DNA of 64,000 nt. Origin: Akanthomyces muscarius. Lineage: Eukaryota; Ascomycota; Sordariomycetes; Hypocreales; Cordycipitaceae. Positions 11,306 through 25,200 of the stretch are shown here, one piece after another (the first letter of the stretch is position 1; the number at the start of each line of letters is the position of its first letter). Location: assembly GCF_028009165.1 (NCBI RefSeq), contig NC_079244.1, positions 1,240,001-1,304,000 of the forward strand, read 5' to 3'. A program made the translations under genes and the position numbers. The notes below the pieces were generated by a model. The model worked only from the letters and a program-made list of their open reading frames with translations, was not told the DNA's origin and ran no database searches.

Positions 11306-14300
11306 AGAAAAACTGCATCAACCAGGTCTTTGGAATGAGGGTTGGCAGGCGCGGCAGCCCGTGTCCGCTTTAGACTTGGCCTCCCCACAAGAAGATCTGA
11401 CACAGCGAGGAACGAGATACAAGGCAGGCCTCTCAATTGCACGGGGTCAGTTGCTGGAGTAGTTAGCTGGACCGAAAACGTAGCATTTGCAAATGGCCGG
11501 CGAAAGAAACATCGTCGACTCTGGTCGCAACTTGTGTTTTCACTCTGACCACATTATCAATGTGCCTCTGACTCGTCTTTTTTTTCCCTTTGGCTACGCC
11601 TGATTTCTTGGACATTGGCATCGTAAGGACGGGCTGAAAAAATTTTCGATTGCATCATGCAATCCCATGGCGATATAAGACATGCATACTTGGCAGTACC
11701 TCGTTCTGGGATCACTCATGTTTTCTTTCTGCCTAGTGGAACCGAAAGAAGGCAGCGTTGTAGTACATGAAAATAGTTTGCGACTTGTCGTGGTTGGGAA
11801 ACAAGGGCATTTCCAACCGTGTGGCTTTACACCTAGTGGCTGGGCGACTACAACATGATTCCTTTTTTCACGCGAGCTACTGCACCTTAATGCATGCCTA
11901 CGCCCACGCCTCGCCTACTCAGTTTGGGAGTGAGATTACTGATACTTCCGAAGAAAGAAATAAACCAGAAAAAAAATCGTACCATATTAGTCGCATTCTG
12001 TTAGTGCAAAAGGCGCAGGATACTTCGTTGCCCATGTGCACGAGGTACCAGCAACTAGTAGGACAAGTCTCTGCCAGGGATTGTCGAGCTGCGATGGGTA
12101 ACGTCGGCATCTGCTGTGATGACCACTTTCCTTTGCTTCATGCCACCGCCACATAGATTAATTGACTGCCGGTTGTCTATTACCGCAGAAGTAGATCACA
12201 TTAGCTAGGCCGCCCCGGCAGATGGGTCAGGGCCCGTCCAAGAATTTGGCACGCTTCTTGTCTCTTACCGCAGGCGAGACGCTCACATGACAATGGTTTA
12301 TGCACGAATATATTGCATTTATGGGCACCTTGCCGGCGGAATCTGGACCGTGCCTTGCCAGGGTGTCATACCCTCGACAGCTGCCGCAATTGTGAGAATT
12401 GCCGTATCGGGTACCTGGACCATGTCGCCAGCTTTTCACTAAACTGTCTTTGGGCAATATACCAGTGGAGGCAGCTAGGATTGATATTGGCGGCTGAGAA
12501 GTATCCGGATGAGGATTTGTGACGAGATAGAAAAAGAGGCTCTATGACTGCCCCCCAAGAGGCGTGCACGCCCTTCTCTATCATGCACCTTGCTCGGCTC
12601 CGAACGCCATCTGTGTCAAAAGATTGAACGATGCAAAAGCTGGGATGAAAAGCGCTCGGGGCGCAATTAGATCAAGCCGTAGCAGAGGTTGAGCAAATCC
12701 CGACCTGGCGCTTGAGCGAATCAGGCAGGTACTGATTCGTCGGTTCCGCTAGAGTAAACAAGCCACGAAAAAACGTTCGAGCGTACTGGCATTTGCCGTG
12801 GCGGGAATAAAAATAGGGCTCTCGTGATACAAGTTGTCCATGTCCTGATAATTCTACCAAAGCAGATTTGGCGACTGCCGTAGGAAACGCCTATACGAAG
12901 CCGAGGAAGCGAAGCAGCGGCGGGAGCTGCCAAGACGGCTCCCCAGTGAATTGAAAACAGGAACGATGATCTATGCTCTCCGCGTTGTCATAAACGAAAG
13001 AGGCCCGAAATCCTGGCCACGCCCTTGCACGAATAAGTACCTTCCGCCATGGAAACAATGGTCTCTTCTGCCTGTTTTCTGGCTCGGACCCGTCAGCCTC
13101 ATTTATTTGAGGGATGCGGACAGGAACGTGCTAGCAGGACCGGTTCGTGAAGCCGCTTCCCGTCCAGATACAGTACAGCGAGTGGGGATGCAATGCGCTA
13201 TTTAATTTATAGCAGCAGCCTTGTTGAATTTCATATTGTTGTTCGTCTTTCCATCTCTCTACTTTTTTTGCTTTTTCGCACAAGAAAGTAAATCCTTGCG
13301 AATAGCCTCGATTCGGGATGGCGCCATGCAGCTGAGGCTTAGTCCCGTCTGTTTAGCGTATATTCCGAGTTCCCAGTACCAGGGGACTGGTCGCCTACAT
13401 TAGTTGATTATTAGACAGAAGAGGGGTAAGAGTCGAGAAAAAGAAATCTCTAGGTGTCTTCTCGTCTCAATTCTGACACGAAATGATACGAGTCAGTTTC
13501 TACCTACTTCCTTTTTCGACCTGACCTTTTCAAGGCCGCGTTTACTCCTCGCACCAGTCGTTCTATCGCCACCGCGTAGCTCTTCCTTTTAGCAAAGTAT
13601 TGCCCTCGCATTGAAGTGTTCCTCATCGGGATCGGTGTTGGGCCTTTGATTATTGTAAAATTTCTCGGACAGCCGCTTAGAATGCTGCTAAGAATTCCGT
13701 CCGACTCTGAGGCGGTCATTTCCTTGTACAATAAACAATATTCTATCTAAGATATTGGAAATATCCCGCCACCTTTAAAGATTGGGCAGCCACGGCGCGG
13801 CTTGACATCGTGATTCTTGGCCGAGAACCCTGGATATCGAGGGTCTAGAAGGTTTAGCCCGTCCACCCCATAGCCTTATTCTCGGGTTACGTGGCACAAT
13901 TGTTTCAATGTCAGTCCTTTGTGGCTGCCATTCAGCGCCAACTTCCCACCAAGCATGTCGGTCCCTGAGTCGTACCTGGCACATGATGCGCCAAAACAAC
14001 TGCCCAAAAAGCAAGTCCAGTGGCAAAAGAAAAACTATAACTCGAAACAGAAGATGCCAATTGATAATCTTGGCCACCAGCCTGCACACCTTTCTACAGA
14101 TCCCACCTCGCAGGCAAGTTCAGCTCCTTTGCTCTTCGCTTCCGACTGAAAGTCACAGTAACTCATAAGAAATCGAGATTCACGACTGCTTCATTATCTG
14201 AAGACCCGGGAGGAGTAAATTTGTTGTCTGTCGGCGGCTGGAACTCGAAAGCCAGGCTGCCCTGGATCTGCCAAGTCCTTTTTCTAACCGCAAATGTAGG

Positions 14301-17300
14301 GTGGCTTCGTCAGCGCATCGACTTTCTATCAAGCCACTTGTAGAAAAACTTCAAGTAATACATTTAAGAACAAGGATTTCGTCGCTTTTGAGTCACTGAG
14401 AGTTGAGCATACGCAGCCCAATGCGAAAGAAGAAGAGCGACCTGCTCGAAGCTCCTCGTCTGACAATTTGTGCACCGAATGCTGGGGTCAATGGGAGAAA
14501 ATGGGTCAAAGTTGCACATGGTGCGATACAGAATCTTGTTTTGTCAAGAAGAGACTTGTGATAAAAGTTGTAAGTCACGCCTTCAGTATACATCTGCGAA
14601 GACACTGTTCTCGGCACAGCAGCAATGTTTCAGCGTGCTGTTCCTTGGCTTCTGAGCGACCATGAAAAGGTCGATATTACTCTGATTTGAAGTTCCTCTA
14701 TTATGATTGCATACTCAGTATTTTATTCAGTTGCTTTCCCTAGCCTCTAGCCTCGTGAAAGCAAGTTCATTGGCTTCTGCCAGGTACGACGACGGGGACA
14801 AACAACAAATTTGATGGAAGGTTAGCCAATGTTACCCTCCGAGGACAGTGCAGAGACTGGAAACAAAGACCAGAAGCTTAGATTCTATCATCAGAGATTC
14901 CTATAACCATATGCTCCGTTTTGTTATATTTGGCCGGTACATCGGCAAGTGCGTCGCCTGTCTAGAAATGTTGCAGAAGCACTTCGCCTGGTAGCGTCGT
15001 GGCGTTGTGTTACTGGCTCCAGTCTTTCGTCACATAACTATGACAGCGGACTTTTTGGTAAATCAAAGAAAGTAGTTTTTGGGATACTTCAGTCTTTTCA
15101 TCTCGGCACAAGGTCGTGTTATCTTACGATATTGGGGAGGTAGGCTCGTCGTTAAACCTCACGGCAAAAAGTAAGGAGGTATATATGCTTGGTTCTCTCA
15201 CTTGTAATCTATTTGGGAACAACTACTTACAATAGGTGGTTTTAAGGCTAGTGCTGGCATTGAATTAGAATAGTTCTTGGAACCCTCCTTTGCACTGACT
15301 GCTTCGCTTGTAAGAGTAGCCCTTACTTAGCATTGCGAAGGCTTTTTTGGAGAACAGCGGAGTGTACATTGAATGAGCACTAGCATTATGTACAACACAG
15401 CGAGAATGAGGGAAACTAGAACATATTGATATGATATAATACAGACTACGACACCAATATACCAGCTTTCAGACATGAAATTGATGCACAGCGGCCCCAA
15501 GAGTGAGTACGTTTAGATGTCCATGCACACAGTAGTAGCCTACCCTATATCTCCACTGTCAAGGTGAGGCTATCGCTCCATGACCAGACAGCAAGCAATA
15601 GTTTTCTGGGCTGTGAACCCCTAGTAGAGTTATTTCTCAAGCAGGGGCGTAAATTGATGTAACTATTGGTGTCGTTTTATCTGCGGCGTATAATGTTTCA
15701 GTACCAAGAGCCGATTCATTGTTGTGCTGATAATTGCAAGCCTGGTGAAGGGTTAACATTGTCAGAGCTAGATCACCATTAAAACGAGACAGTTTTATCA
15801 ATGTAAACAAATTCCGCAATAAATATTTTATCAATCACAAACGTGGGAGTCTTGAGAACTATTAGTTCCTGCAGCTTCATTTTGTTGATACAGACGCGCT
15901 CCAAGCCAATATCCGCTTGAGGCAGAGCCAAATGTACAAAGAGGTATTGTTTCGATGCAAAGAAAATTGGACGGGGCCTGATTTAGTGTCCGGAAAGCAG
16001 GCTGTTACTGCCGCGAGTCCTGCTAGGACGCCACCAAGACATCACACAGGCTGCGTCCGGGTGGCTTCCCCGGCGACTGGGATAGTACGCCCGCATAAGT
16101 GTGCAGTCACACCACTTGGATGGGGACCTGTACTGGTAGCATCAGGCTTTCATGGGGGTGACGGCATCAATTTAGATGGACTAGGGTTCCATTGCACAGC
16201 GATTTACGCCGACTACCGTATCAGCGTATCTGGGAAGACGAATAATGGTTCGTTGGTGTGTGCTCGATCACCGACATTTCGGGTATCGTTTCTGCTGTAT
16301 TACCTAGAAGTGCCACTTTATTGGCATTCTTCATTTTGCCCAACTGGTGGTCCTTATTAAAGCGGGTGGTGTTGGACGCCACCAGGCTTCTCTGGCCCAA
16401 GGCCCTCTTTCTTCATGTGACGCTGATGATATCACTGCATGGAAAGAAGGAATTGGCCTGTCGCACGCGAGTCTACGGCTCCGGGGCGCTGTAATCCACT
16501 TCAAATGGCCAGGCCTAGGCCTTGTCAATGGCGGAAATTGCCGGGGACCTGGCTGTGTCAGGTGAGGTCCCCAGAAGCCTCGCACAGATAGCACAAGTTG
16601 CACAATTTTCACCGCTAATTCGTACTGAAGGTTTTCAAGGCCGTGTTATTTCATACAAATAATTACAGCGCACGTGGAATACGACACCACAGTGTTGCTG
16701 TCGGATGTGGGCGGTCAAATGTCTTCAGCGTTGTATTTGATTGAAGGCCTACTCGCTGAAGGTGGGTCTGACTTGTCGTGATCAAAACGCGAAGAACGTG
16801 GTAGGCAAGTAGGTTGCATTGCCAATGCCGTTTGGGTAGCCAAGCTTATTAGCAAGTAGGATTCTGGATTGCCTCAGTGATGAGTGTGCCTCGAGGTTTC
16901 CACTAGTATTTGTTAGTCCCGCCTCTCAACGCCTGTCTAGCTCTGCGGGCCAATGACGCGAGATTTTATCCGGCAATTCTCAGCGACGCCCATGTAAATC
17001 TGTCGTGAGCCCTGTCGGAACTGAGCCTGCCGCTCAGTGTTGGAGTCAATTCCGATACAAGACCCACGATCGACACACCCGTCATTTGACAAAGGAGATG
17101 AATCTCCGACGGCATCATCCTCTTAAAAAGATCTACGATGGCTAGGGACAGACACTGGAAAATAAAGCGAAGCCGCTATTTACAAGAATGTTTAAGTACA
17201 AGCGCTCACAGTTTGCTAGACATGGCAAGCCGGCATGTATGAGCGAGATGGCTGCAGAATCGAGCCTAGGCCAGGCAATTGGCCTCGTTCCATTAGCGCA

Positions 17301-18847
17301 CGCCGGGCCGTGTTCGCTAGGTGCTGTTTCTTTGCTTCCTGATTCATGATACCCCTACGCACAAGCTAGTTCCTGCTAGTTGTCTCTGACAGCCAAAGAC
17401 TTTCCCAGATGGGGAGGCAATTTGTCGCACTAACCAACATCCTTGATCCCTACCTTGCGGACGCGGGCAACACGCGATTACACCAGTTTTGAGCCATTCA
17501 AGTGTAGATCAGAGGGTTCCCGACCGCACCATAGGCAAGAGAAAGAGCGATTTTTGCTCTTTCTACTGAGTACGGGCATGGTCGTCCTGACATTACGCAA
17601 ACTGCACACTAATAACGCCCTTGCCTGAAAAAAATACCAGGGTCAAACCGGCTGGACAACTAGCCGACTCAGCGTGTGCCAGCTGCCGACTGTGGCTGTC
17701 CTCGCTGAACATGAAGCTGCACAGCAAGGGCAGGCTACTGGAACACGAGTTTTATTACGCAGCTCTCACTCATTGACTAACCTTAGATACTTATCGGGTA
17801 GCAAAGGCGAATGTGCGAGCACTCGGCCGATACAACATACAGATGCTGATCACGCACACCTCCCGAGTGCGAAGTAGAGTGAATGTAACATGTGTATGGC
17901 GATCCTACCATGGCGAGGCTGAAATTACCACGAGAATACTGGGTCACTTAAGCTCACAAGAGGTGAAACAGGAGGGAATCTCGCCACACTCAGCGCCCGT
18001 CGTCTTGGAAGCGCCCAGGTGGCGGACAGAGCTGACCGCGACAACGTGAGCAGACAAACAGGGCTCACCTTTTCAAGCACCAGAAACCCAGCTCCAGTAT
18101 CTGATAATTTAATTAGAAATACCTTTTAATATACTAATTCAGGTGGAAAACTCACATCCATTTGTTGCGTATTCTTCTTGGATGGCTATTTAGGTTGAAA
18201 GACTGCCTCCTGTGTCCTGTGTGGAAGGGTACGGGCGGCCCGTTTTGTCCGTCGCGTGGCCTGTTCGTCTATTCCTTCCTTGCTAGGCATGGATGTAATC
18301 ACATCCGGTCAAACGGCAAGCCATGTCTTGGATGAAGGGGTTCGTTTGATGTTTCCCAAACTCTGCGATGCAACCGCGAGGTGTGACGAAATCCTTCAGC
18401 GCAGGGTCGGCAAGCGTTCGAGAAGGTGTCAGAAACAATACCGAGGCAACGGTAGTGTGAAGAGGGGAAGTGAGACCATGTTGGCACCCTACCACGCTAA
18501 CATACCGCTAGGACAAAGACAGTGAAGCATCTGCAACGGTCCCCGACCTGTCAAGCAAGTCAAAAGGGGCATCCCGCGACGAAGGTGCCCACGCTGGGAA
18601 AGAAAATACTTGGCCAATGCTAGCAAAAAATCGGCAGTTCGATGTAGCCGACCCGCCACCAACGCTGGCTTGACTCGCGTGCCTGAGCTCCCCGGCATGT
18701 GCGCACTAATTTGAATCAGGGCGTATCCAGTTAAAGTGCGCTCGTGAAGTAACACCTCTTCTGCTGATGCGCGAGGCTGAGAAAGCGGCACCAGAATACA
18801 ATATCGCTCTATTCGGTGTCGCCGCTGTCAATTCTCAGAACCGATGG

Positions 18848-18869
18848 CCGGAGCACGAAAGTGCTCCGG
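18848..18869. repeat. Perfect 9-bp hairpin with GAAA tetraloop
   Basis: The arms CCGGAGCAC and GTGCTCCGG enclose the loop GAAA, which is a GNRA-type tetraloop if transcribed from the plus strand. No coding region overlaps it. It is the first of a cluster of perfect inverted repeats between 18848 and 19197. Confidence 0.8.
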
Positions 18870-18995
18870 AAAGGCAAAGGCGCTTAAGATCGCCGATTGG
18901 CGCTCGCGAGGCCGTAACAGCGTAGGGACACTTGATGGTATAATGCTATTACCATGACGCGTGGCGCTGCAGCCCATCGATCTACTGCGCCAGGT

Positions 18996-19020
18996 CACTG
19001 CATGATCAAATCATGCAGTG
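18996..19020. repeat. Perfect 11-bp inverted repeat, 3-nt loop
   Basis: The arms CACTGCATGAT and ATCATGCAGTG surround a CAA loop. Just upstream are two weaker pairs: ATGGTA/TACCAT at 18935-18955 and TGGCGC/GCGCCA at 18962-18992. An 11-bp perfect arm pair with a 3-nt loop is rarely expected by chance in a window of this size. Confidence 0.8.
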
Positions 19021-19177
19021 GGTGGTATTTCATCCTTAGCGTCGAGCGCTTTCCTGAAATGGGGTGAAACAAAAAAGCGGCAGACTAACATGCCTTGCGT
19101 GGAAAAGAGTGGCGGCGATAGCGTCGCTCCAAATGACACCTTTGTCGGCGGTGTTCTCCGGCCGCCCCGTATCATGA

Positions 19178-19197
19178 TGATACTGGCTTCAGTATCA
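19178..19197. repeat. Perfect 8-bp hairpin, GCTT loop
   Basis: The arms TGATACTG and CAGTATCA enclose GCTT. It lies 157 nt downstream of the 11-bp inverted repeat and partly overlaps an alternative pairing (GTATCA/TGATAC). It is one more member of the local hairpin cluster. Confidence 0.7.
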
Positions 19198-22100
19198 AGC
19201 TGAATAAAAGTATACGCGCCAAAAGCAAAAGCATAGAGTCAGGTCATCATCAAGGAGTTATGATATATATCCAAGTTGGAATGGTGGGCTACGTCCAAGT
19301 GAATTTCAACCAAAATGTTTGCCATATTTGTTCAGGCAACCGGCACTGTAGGCTAACAAATACCAACTTCCCGCAGTAAATAATGACGTACATCCATTAA
19401 ACTTGGATACAACAAGGTCAATGGAGCCGTCTTCAATCTGAGTCTATGCGCCTTAATGAGAAGAGTCCAATTGAAGGTACTTGTTGACTGATCGTTGAAT
19501 GTACATCTTCAGCTTGGATAGTCTCACACCTCCCCCAATCCGAGTCTCTGTGGCTATTATCGAGACCGAGAGTCACCGAATCAGGCGGGTGAATACGCCA
19601 TTCTCAAAGTCGAAAACTGCTCCGAGCTGATGCCTCCTCCGTCGTGGCATTCAGACCGTTGAATGGTCTTTGCGCAGCCCTTGCGCACGACACTGCAGCA
19701 TGCCTGTATATTTGAGGGACGCTAAACCCTGACCACCATGTGTGACCCAGCTAGAGCAGGCCAGGTTTCCATGTCGCCGAAATGCACGGACAAGTGGTGT
19801 CATTCGCGCTGTCAAGTTCTTTCCAGAACACGCTGGAATTGAAACATCACGTGGCTCTATCCGTCCACAAGCCGTGTGTTTCGTGCGCCAGAACGTCGTT
19901 TAAAGAATCAGGACTAGCCCACGACTCCTCTCGCCTGCAGAATGGCGTGCGCCAAGCCAAATATGCCCATTGGACTCGTTGTTTCGTGTTTCGAAGAAGC
20001 CAGCTACATTCGTTCAACCCCAGCAACAGTTTATCCATTGCTTACTTGTCAAGATCTACGCCGCACTTCCCCGCAAGGCACGGATCACAATCAGGCTCTT
20101 GCTGTGCGGCGAGATTCTAGCAGGAACCACGAAGCTCGGACCAGGCCGCATCAACAAGTGAGTAAGGCAAAGCCATTCATAGCGCATCGGTGGTCTCCTG
20201 ATGCACCGCTTTCCATCACTTCGGCCGGGAACTGCGACCCTGATATTGATGATGTTCGGGAGGCGCGACTGCTCCACCCCGATTTATTACACAGCAGCCC
20301 TTGCTCTCCAGGAAACCAGACCGGAACAGACGTGTTATTTTGGTGATGCTGGCTCAACGCGGATGGATCGACGCAGTTTCTTGATGATGACGACGGCCAT
20401 TTTGGACGGCGCTGCCTGATGGTCAACTGCGCGAGTCGATATATCAACCACTTGTTTAGGTCAAAGTCCACTACAACCCCACTGCCAATAGAAACTAGAT
20501 GGCATGGCCGCTCGAATTCTGAGTCTAGAGCAACGCGGCAGTTGCTCTCTTGAGTCGTACTAAATGGAATGCCAGGCCGGCTCTCTCCTCCTCTGAAACA
20601 GTGGCGGGCGTCGATGATTGGACACCAGTGTAATCATGGGTGTCCGTGGCGAAATATCGTTTCTACGAAGGCTTGAGGATACAATCCCAAAGGGGATAAT
20701 ACGCACTGCACGTGGCTATCCGAAACCACTTAGCTGCATTATTAGCTTATTTTGTAGGACAGTGCTCAGTCGATCCTTGCCATGCCGCTCTTCAAAGATG
20801 TCTTCTAGCTGCACACAGGCGCCTTCTAGCACCATTCTCCAGCGACGCCACACCAAACGACAGTGTGACGGCGACACAAAAAAATTAGCACACAGCTCCC
20901 AAGCCACAAAGAATGACCAGGTCCCAGGCCGGAGTTCCATCAAGCTAATCAAGGAGCTAGCGACTGGGCGGTTTGACGTTCCTTGGTGTGAGCTGTGGCT
21001 TGTGATAAGCCACTAATAGGCCAACTAGCCTACCATTTACTCTCCGACGCCAGCCGGCATGGCAACGTCGCGCAGTCGCTGTATGGGAGTTCTGGCAGCC
21101 GAAATAAGTGAAGCTGAAGGAGTATTATGCGCAGCCCTGTGTCCAGCAACTTGGCGGAAGCCTCCGATGTGGTATCGTTGTCAAGCTACGGCGCATGACC
21201 CAAGTAGACAGGGCTCTAGCTGTAGGGCCGGACGACGCCGACAGATTCCCGTCGCCAAAACCCGCCCGGGGTTGGACAACTGTAGATGAATATACCTGTC
21301 GGCCTGCGACGGGTAGACACCAGAGGACAGAGAACTCACTACAAAATGGTATGCTGGAGCTCGTTATCATACTGAGTCGTATCTTCATTGGAACTGTTCT
21401 TACAGCGCCGATGCCACTCTGACGTGTTGATGTTCACCTTTATTCATACCGACCTCTTCCATTGACGTTTGTCGAAAACGGCCGAAAGAAAATGGCTGCA
21501 ACACTAAAGGAGGATCCTGATCTTGACCGAGTCTACTCCGCACTAGCCGTATCCTGAAATTCCGAGTCACGAGCCGTTCCTTTGAGTAGTGAGCGCCCCT
21601 GTAGCGGAGTCAAGTTGACTAGGCCCTACCCCAGCCTCGCTCGGTGTCGGCAACCGACCGAGCTGCAGTGTTAACTGTAGGCATTGGTACACGAGGTGGT
21701 GAAGACTTTTTAGCCAAAACAATTAGAAGAAAACAAAGTGATCGTATTCTGAAGAGCAGATCCAACCTCTGTTGCGTCGAGGGTACCCATACAACCATAG
21801 TGCACCCACTCCATTTGAAAGAGAGGTAGGTACCATGTGGGCCGATTTGGAGCATCAAGCACCTTGGTGAGCGCGGCTAAGCTAGTGACTGACATGCAGT
21901 GATCCATGTTAGTGTTCGTTTCATGCAGGAGCCTGACTCTTTCGCCATGTTCGCGATTTGGAGTTTGCGACAAGGTAGGGTTAATGGCTCACTCGGGAAA
22001 TCGCTCGGAAATTGGGGCGTCGAGTCGCTATGCAAGCCCTGGCGGTCGGGGTAGTAGGGAGCTACTGAATCGTTCGCCGACATGGGGTAGACCTGTTCCA

Positions 22101-22244
22101 ATGTGAAAACCACAAAGAGCCATGTCCCTGGCGAGATCGGTACCATGTGTTGGCGCAGTGTAATTGGCCAGAGGGGCAAGATAGGATAGCGAGCTCATCT
22201 AGGTCCTGCCCGAGATCCTTGGCCCGTCCATAACGCGCAACGTT

Positions 22245-22266
22245 GTAAGATTGTAGACAATCTTAC
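22245..22266. repeat. Perfect inverted repeat GTAAGATTGT/ACAATCTTAC
   Basis: Ten-base arms are separated by two bases. As RNA this would be a 9-bp stem with a TAGA loop. It lies in non-coding DNA. No adjacent gene explains it. Confidence 0.75.
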
Positions 22267-25200
22267 TGGTAGCTTGGGAGAGATAAAATGAGACCCATGG
22301 ACAAGGCTTGCATCGGGTGTCTGACAGTCTGGTGACGAGCCTAGACTGGTACCGCAGTGGAACTTGCTTGTGGGACGTGGCTGCAAATGAAGGCTCCAAT
22401 CTGGCAGAAATTGTGGTGACAGAGACTAGGGCTCGGGGAGGCGGAGAGCACTCTTCCTTTGATGACGGAGTCGATCCCCAGTACTTGCCTGTATGATGTG
22501 TGAGCTTGACTATTGACTCGCGCCAAATGGCTTGACCCACAGTATCTCGACAACGGATCCCTGCATGCATCGTAATTCGTATATTAACTTGCCGGAGTGC
22601 ATACTAGTGGTGAGATGCTGCAGGGATAGCGAGCGGAAAGACGGGGATGCCTCTTATCCAACATCAATCTCCAGGCCAAAAACCTGTGTCATTCGAATTC
22701 GCTCAGTGATGGGGTCATGCCAGGCGTTAGACTAGCTAGACGAGTTCACTAAACAACAACCAGAGTGAGCATGAGCAAGCCGCAAGCAGGGCATTTAGCA
22801 GCGCAGCAACACACGTCTCCAGATTTTCTTCAGCGAGCCAGGGAACCAGGGCATGGGATTCCTGATTGGCCTGTATGAGGTGGCCTGATTTTGTAGTGGA
22901 CATAACGGCAGGATGACCAGGATGTCGCGGAAAGGCAGACATGGGTGATGAAGAATTGAGGTGGGAGGCGGCCAACTGAGGCCAGTGTGGAGAATCTCGA
23001 CTCAAGCCCGCAAGATGTTGACATCGTTCCCAGAACATGTAGCGTGAAAAGTACCCAGCTATACAGAATGACGGTCAAAGCTTGAAAAACATTCAAAGCC
23101 CAAATTACTACTCAAAGTGTTCTCAATATGTTGGCATCTATGATTTGCCTGTGCAGGGAAGGGCCATGTTGCGACGCAGGGATGACATGGCCATGCGAAT
23201 AGGTAGAACAGCGGCCGATCGATGTCTAGCTCGCCGATACTATGGCTGGGTCCAACTCTACCTTGCTATACCTCGATTGGGGTATTGCGATGCGGCAGTT
23301 GGGTGACCAATGATAAGCATGCTACAGTTGCAGTTTCTTGGCACTGTTTACGCCGCCGTAAAACAGCGTCCAAGGGGGTCAACAGTACTTGACTGATGTT
23401 ACTGGCTGGGCTCCGGGTCGGCGCAACAAGTTGTTCTTGGTACGCCGAAAAAGATACGAGTCGAGTCGATTTAATCGAATGAGATGAAATAGGTTGCATA
23501 CATGTCATGACAGTGATAAATGCCTCGATACTACGTCTTGGCGCAATCGGCTCCGCAGGCCAATGTGGCGGATTGATGTGCTCACCCTTCTTTCTGTGTG
23601 GAAGACACGGCTTTTCGTTGCTACCCTTGAGGAAGGTCGATTTCGAGCTGCAGAGAGCCTATCGAACTGGGCGGAATTTGCGGAAAGGACCAGTAAGGTG
23701 ATGAGTCCGTTCCAGTCTATGGACGATTAGTGCCCAGTAAAACGGCGAGTGACCGAACCTTGGTAGTCCGCGATTGATCCAATGGCAACAAGCGGAAAAG
23801 CAATACACCCCATGAAAGTCACTCCAAGAAGCTCACAATTGGATTTATGGAGTATCAAGATGCGTTGGCAGTGGACAACGGCACAGCGGTTCCATCACCC
23901 CAGACTGGGCCGATCCCAATATGGGAATAATGCTGAGAGCAGGGAAGTAGTGCATGACAAGATATCGGCAGCACGCCTCACAAAAAGATGGAATGAGCTG
24001 ATTTTTTTGGGGGGAAGAGACGGCAATGAGAAACGAAACCGTCTCTCCCGGGTATATAATCTGTTGTTTCAATTACATGAGACTGAAAGGCACAGACGAG
24101 AACTGCGTGAACCGCCTTGTATGCCGGGAACATGCGCGATAGAGTTTGCTGCGAATCCCGCTGCTGCCAGATAGGCAACTAGCCCAAAGACGGCTGCCGA
24201 CTTCCTATGCCACAAATCTACAAGCTGCTGACTAGAGTAATGTCAAACTATTTTGAGCAACTCGTCAAGTTTGCCTTTTGATAGCATGATGTGTGTACGC
24301 ATGAATCTGCGCGTGCGTTGGCTTGCCACCGATTGCCGAGGCTCACATAGTCCTTCTCTGCCCTTGATTTGAGTTTATGGTGTGTGGCTTGTTAGAGGTT
24401 TATGCGTGATGAAGAGGGGTCGTCGCTGTAGAACCACATTTCGCATGAACAGACAACCGCCACTTTTTTCTCCTTGTCCTATCGCCGGTGCCTGGTCCTG
24501 GCTGGCTGGCCAAGGCCACTAGCACACAGGCCCCGGTTCCCCTCAACACCGTCCAGCGGCTGATTTGCGCCGTCCAGGGACGGCGTGGCGGGACATGTCA
24601 TTGGGCAAGTGCCGACCGATTTGGGCTCTCTCATCAATGCATGACCCCTGTCTTGGCCACGCCACAGTTGGCCACTGGTAGTGACCCAGCCAGTTGCTGG
24701 CTGAACTCGTCGGTAGTCGGGCCAGCGGCGCTGAACAGCGCCGCCACACCCCCTGTGGTTTGCAAGATGAACAGCACGGCCAAAGGCAAAAACACGAGTG
24801 CGGCAGCCCCGCGATTGGCCAGGATCCAGGCCTCAATCGGGCTAGCTGTCCAAGCAAGGTACACCTACGCTCGCGTTGTCGTTTTCCAGCTCGCGACTCG
24901 TAAACGGTCCCCGTTTGTTGCAGGCATTGTCTCTGCTGGGCATCCCGCAAGCCTCTTTTTCATTTGAACAGGCCAACTTGTGCTGCCGCATGACCGTTTA
25001 CTGAGACATTTCATCGTTAGTCTGTTGTTGTTAGATTAAGAATCTCAGAAACTTGCGATTCTTTGCTACCTTTCACATGTTGATGACCCAATCGTATGGC
25101 AGCGTTTAATATGGTCAAAACCAGGGCTCAAAGTCTAGACAAGAACGCCGAATCGGCAGCGCGGTAGGTATTCGTATAGACGAGCGAAGCGTCAGTAGCA

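Noticed and set aside
15917..16360. 147-codon plus frame in the gene desert
   Set aside because: No motif recognised and no support beyond length.
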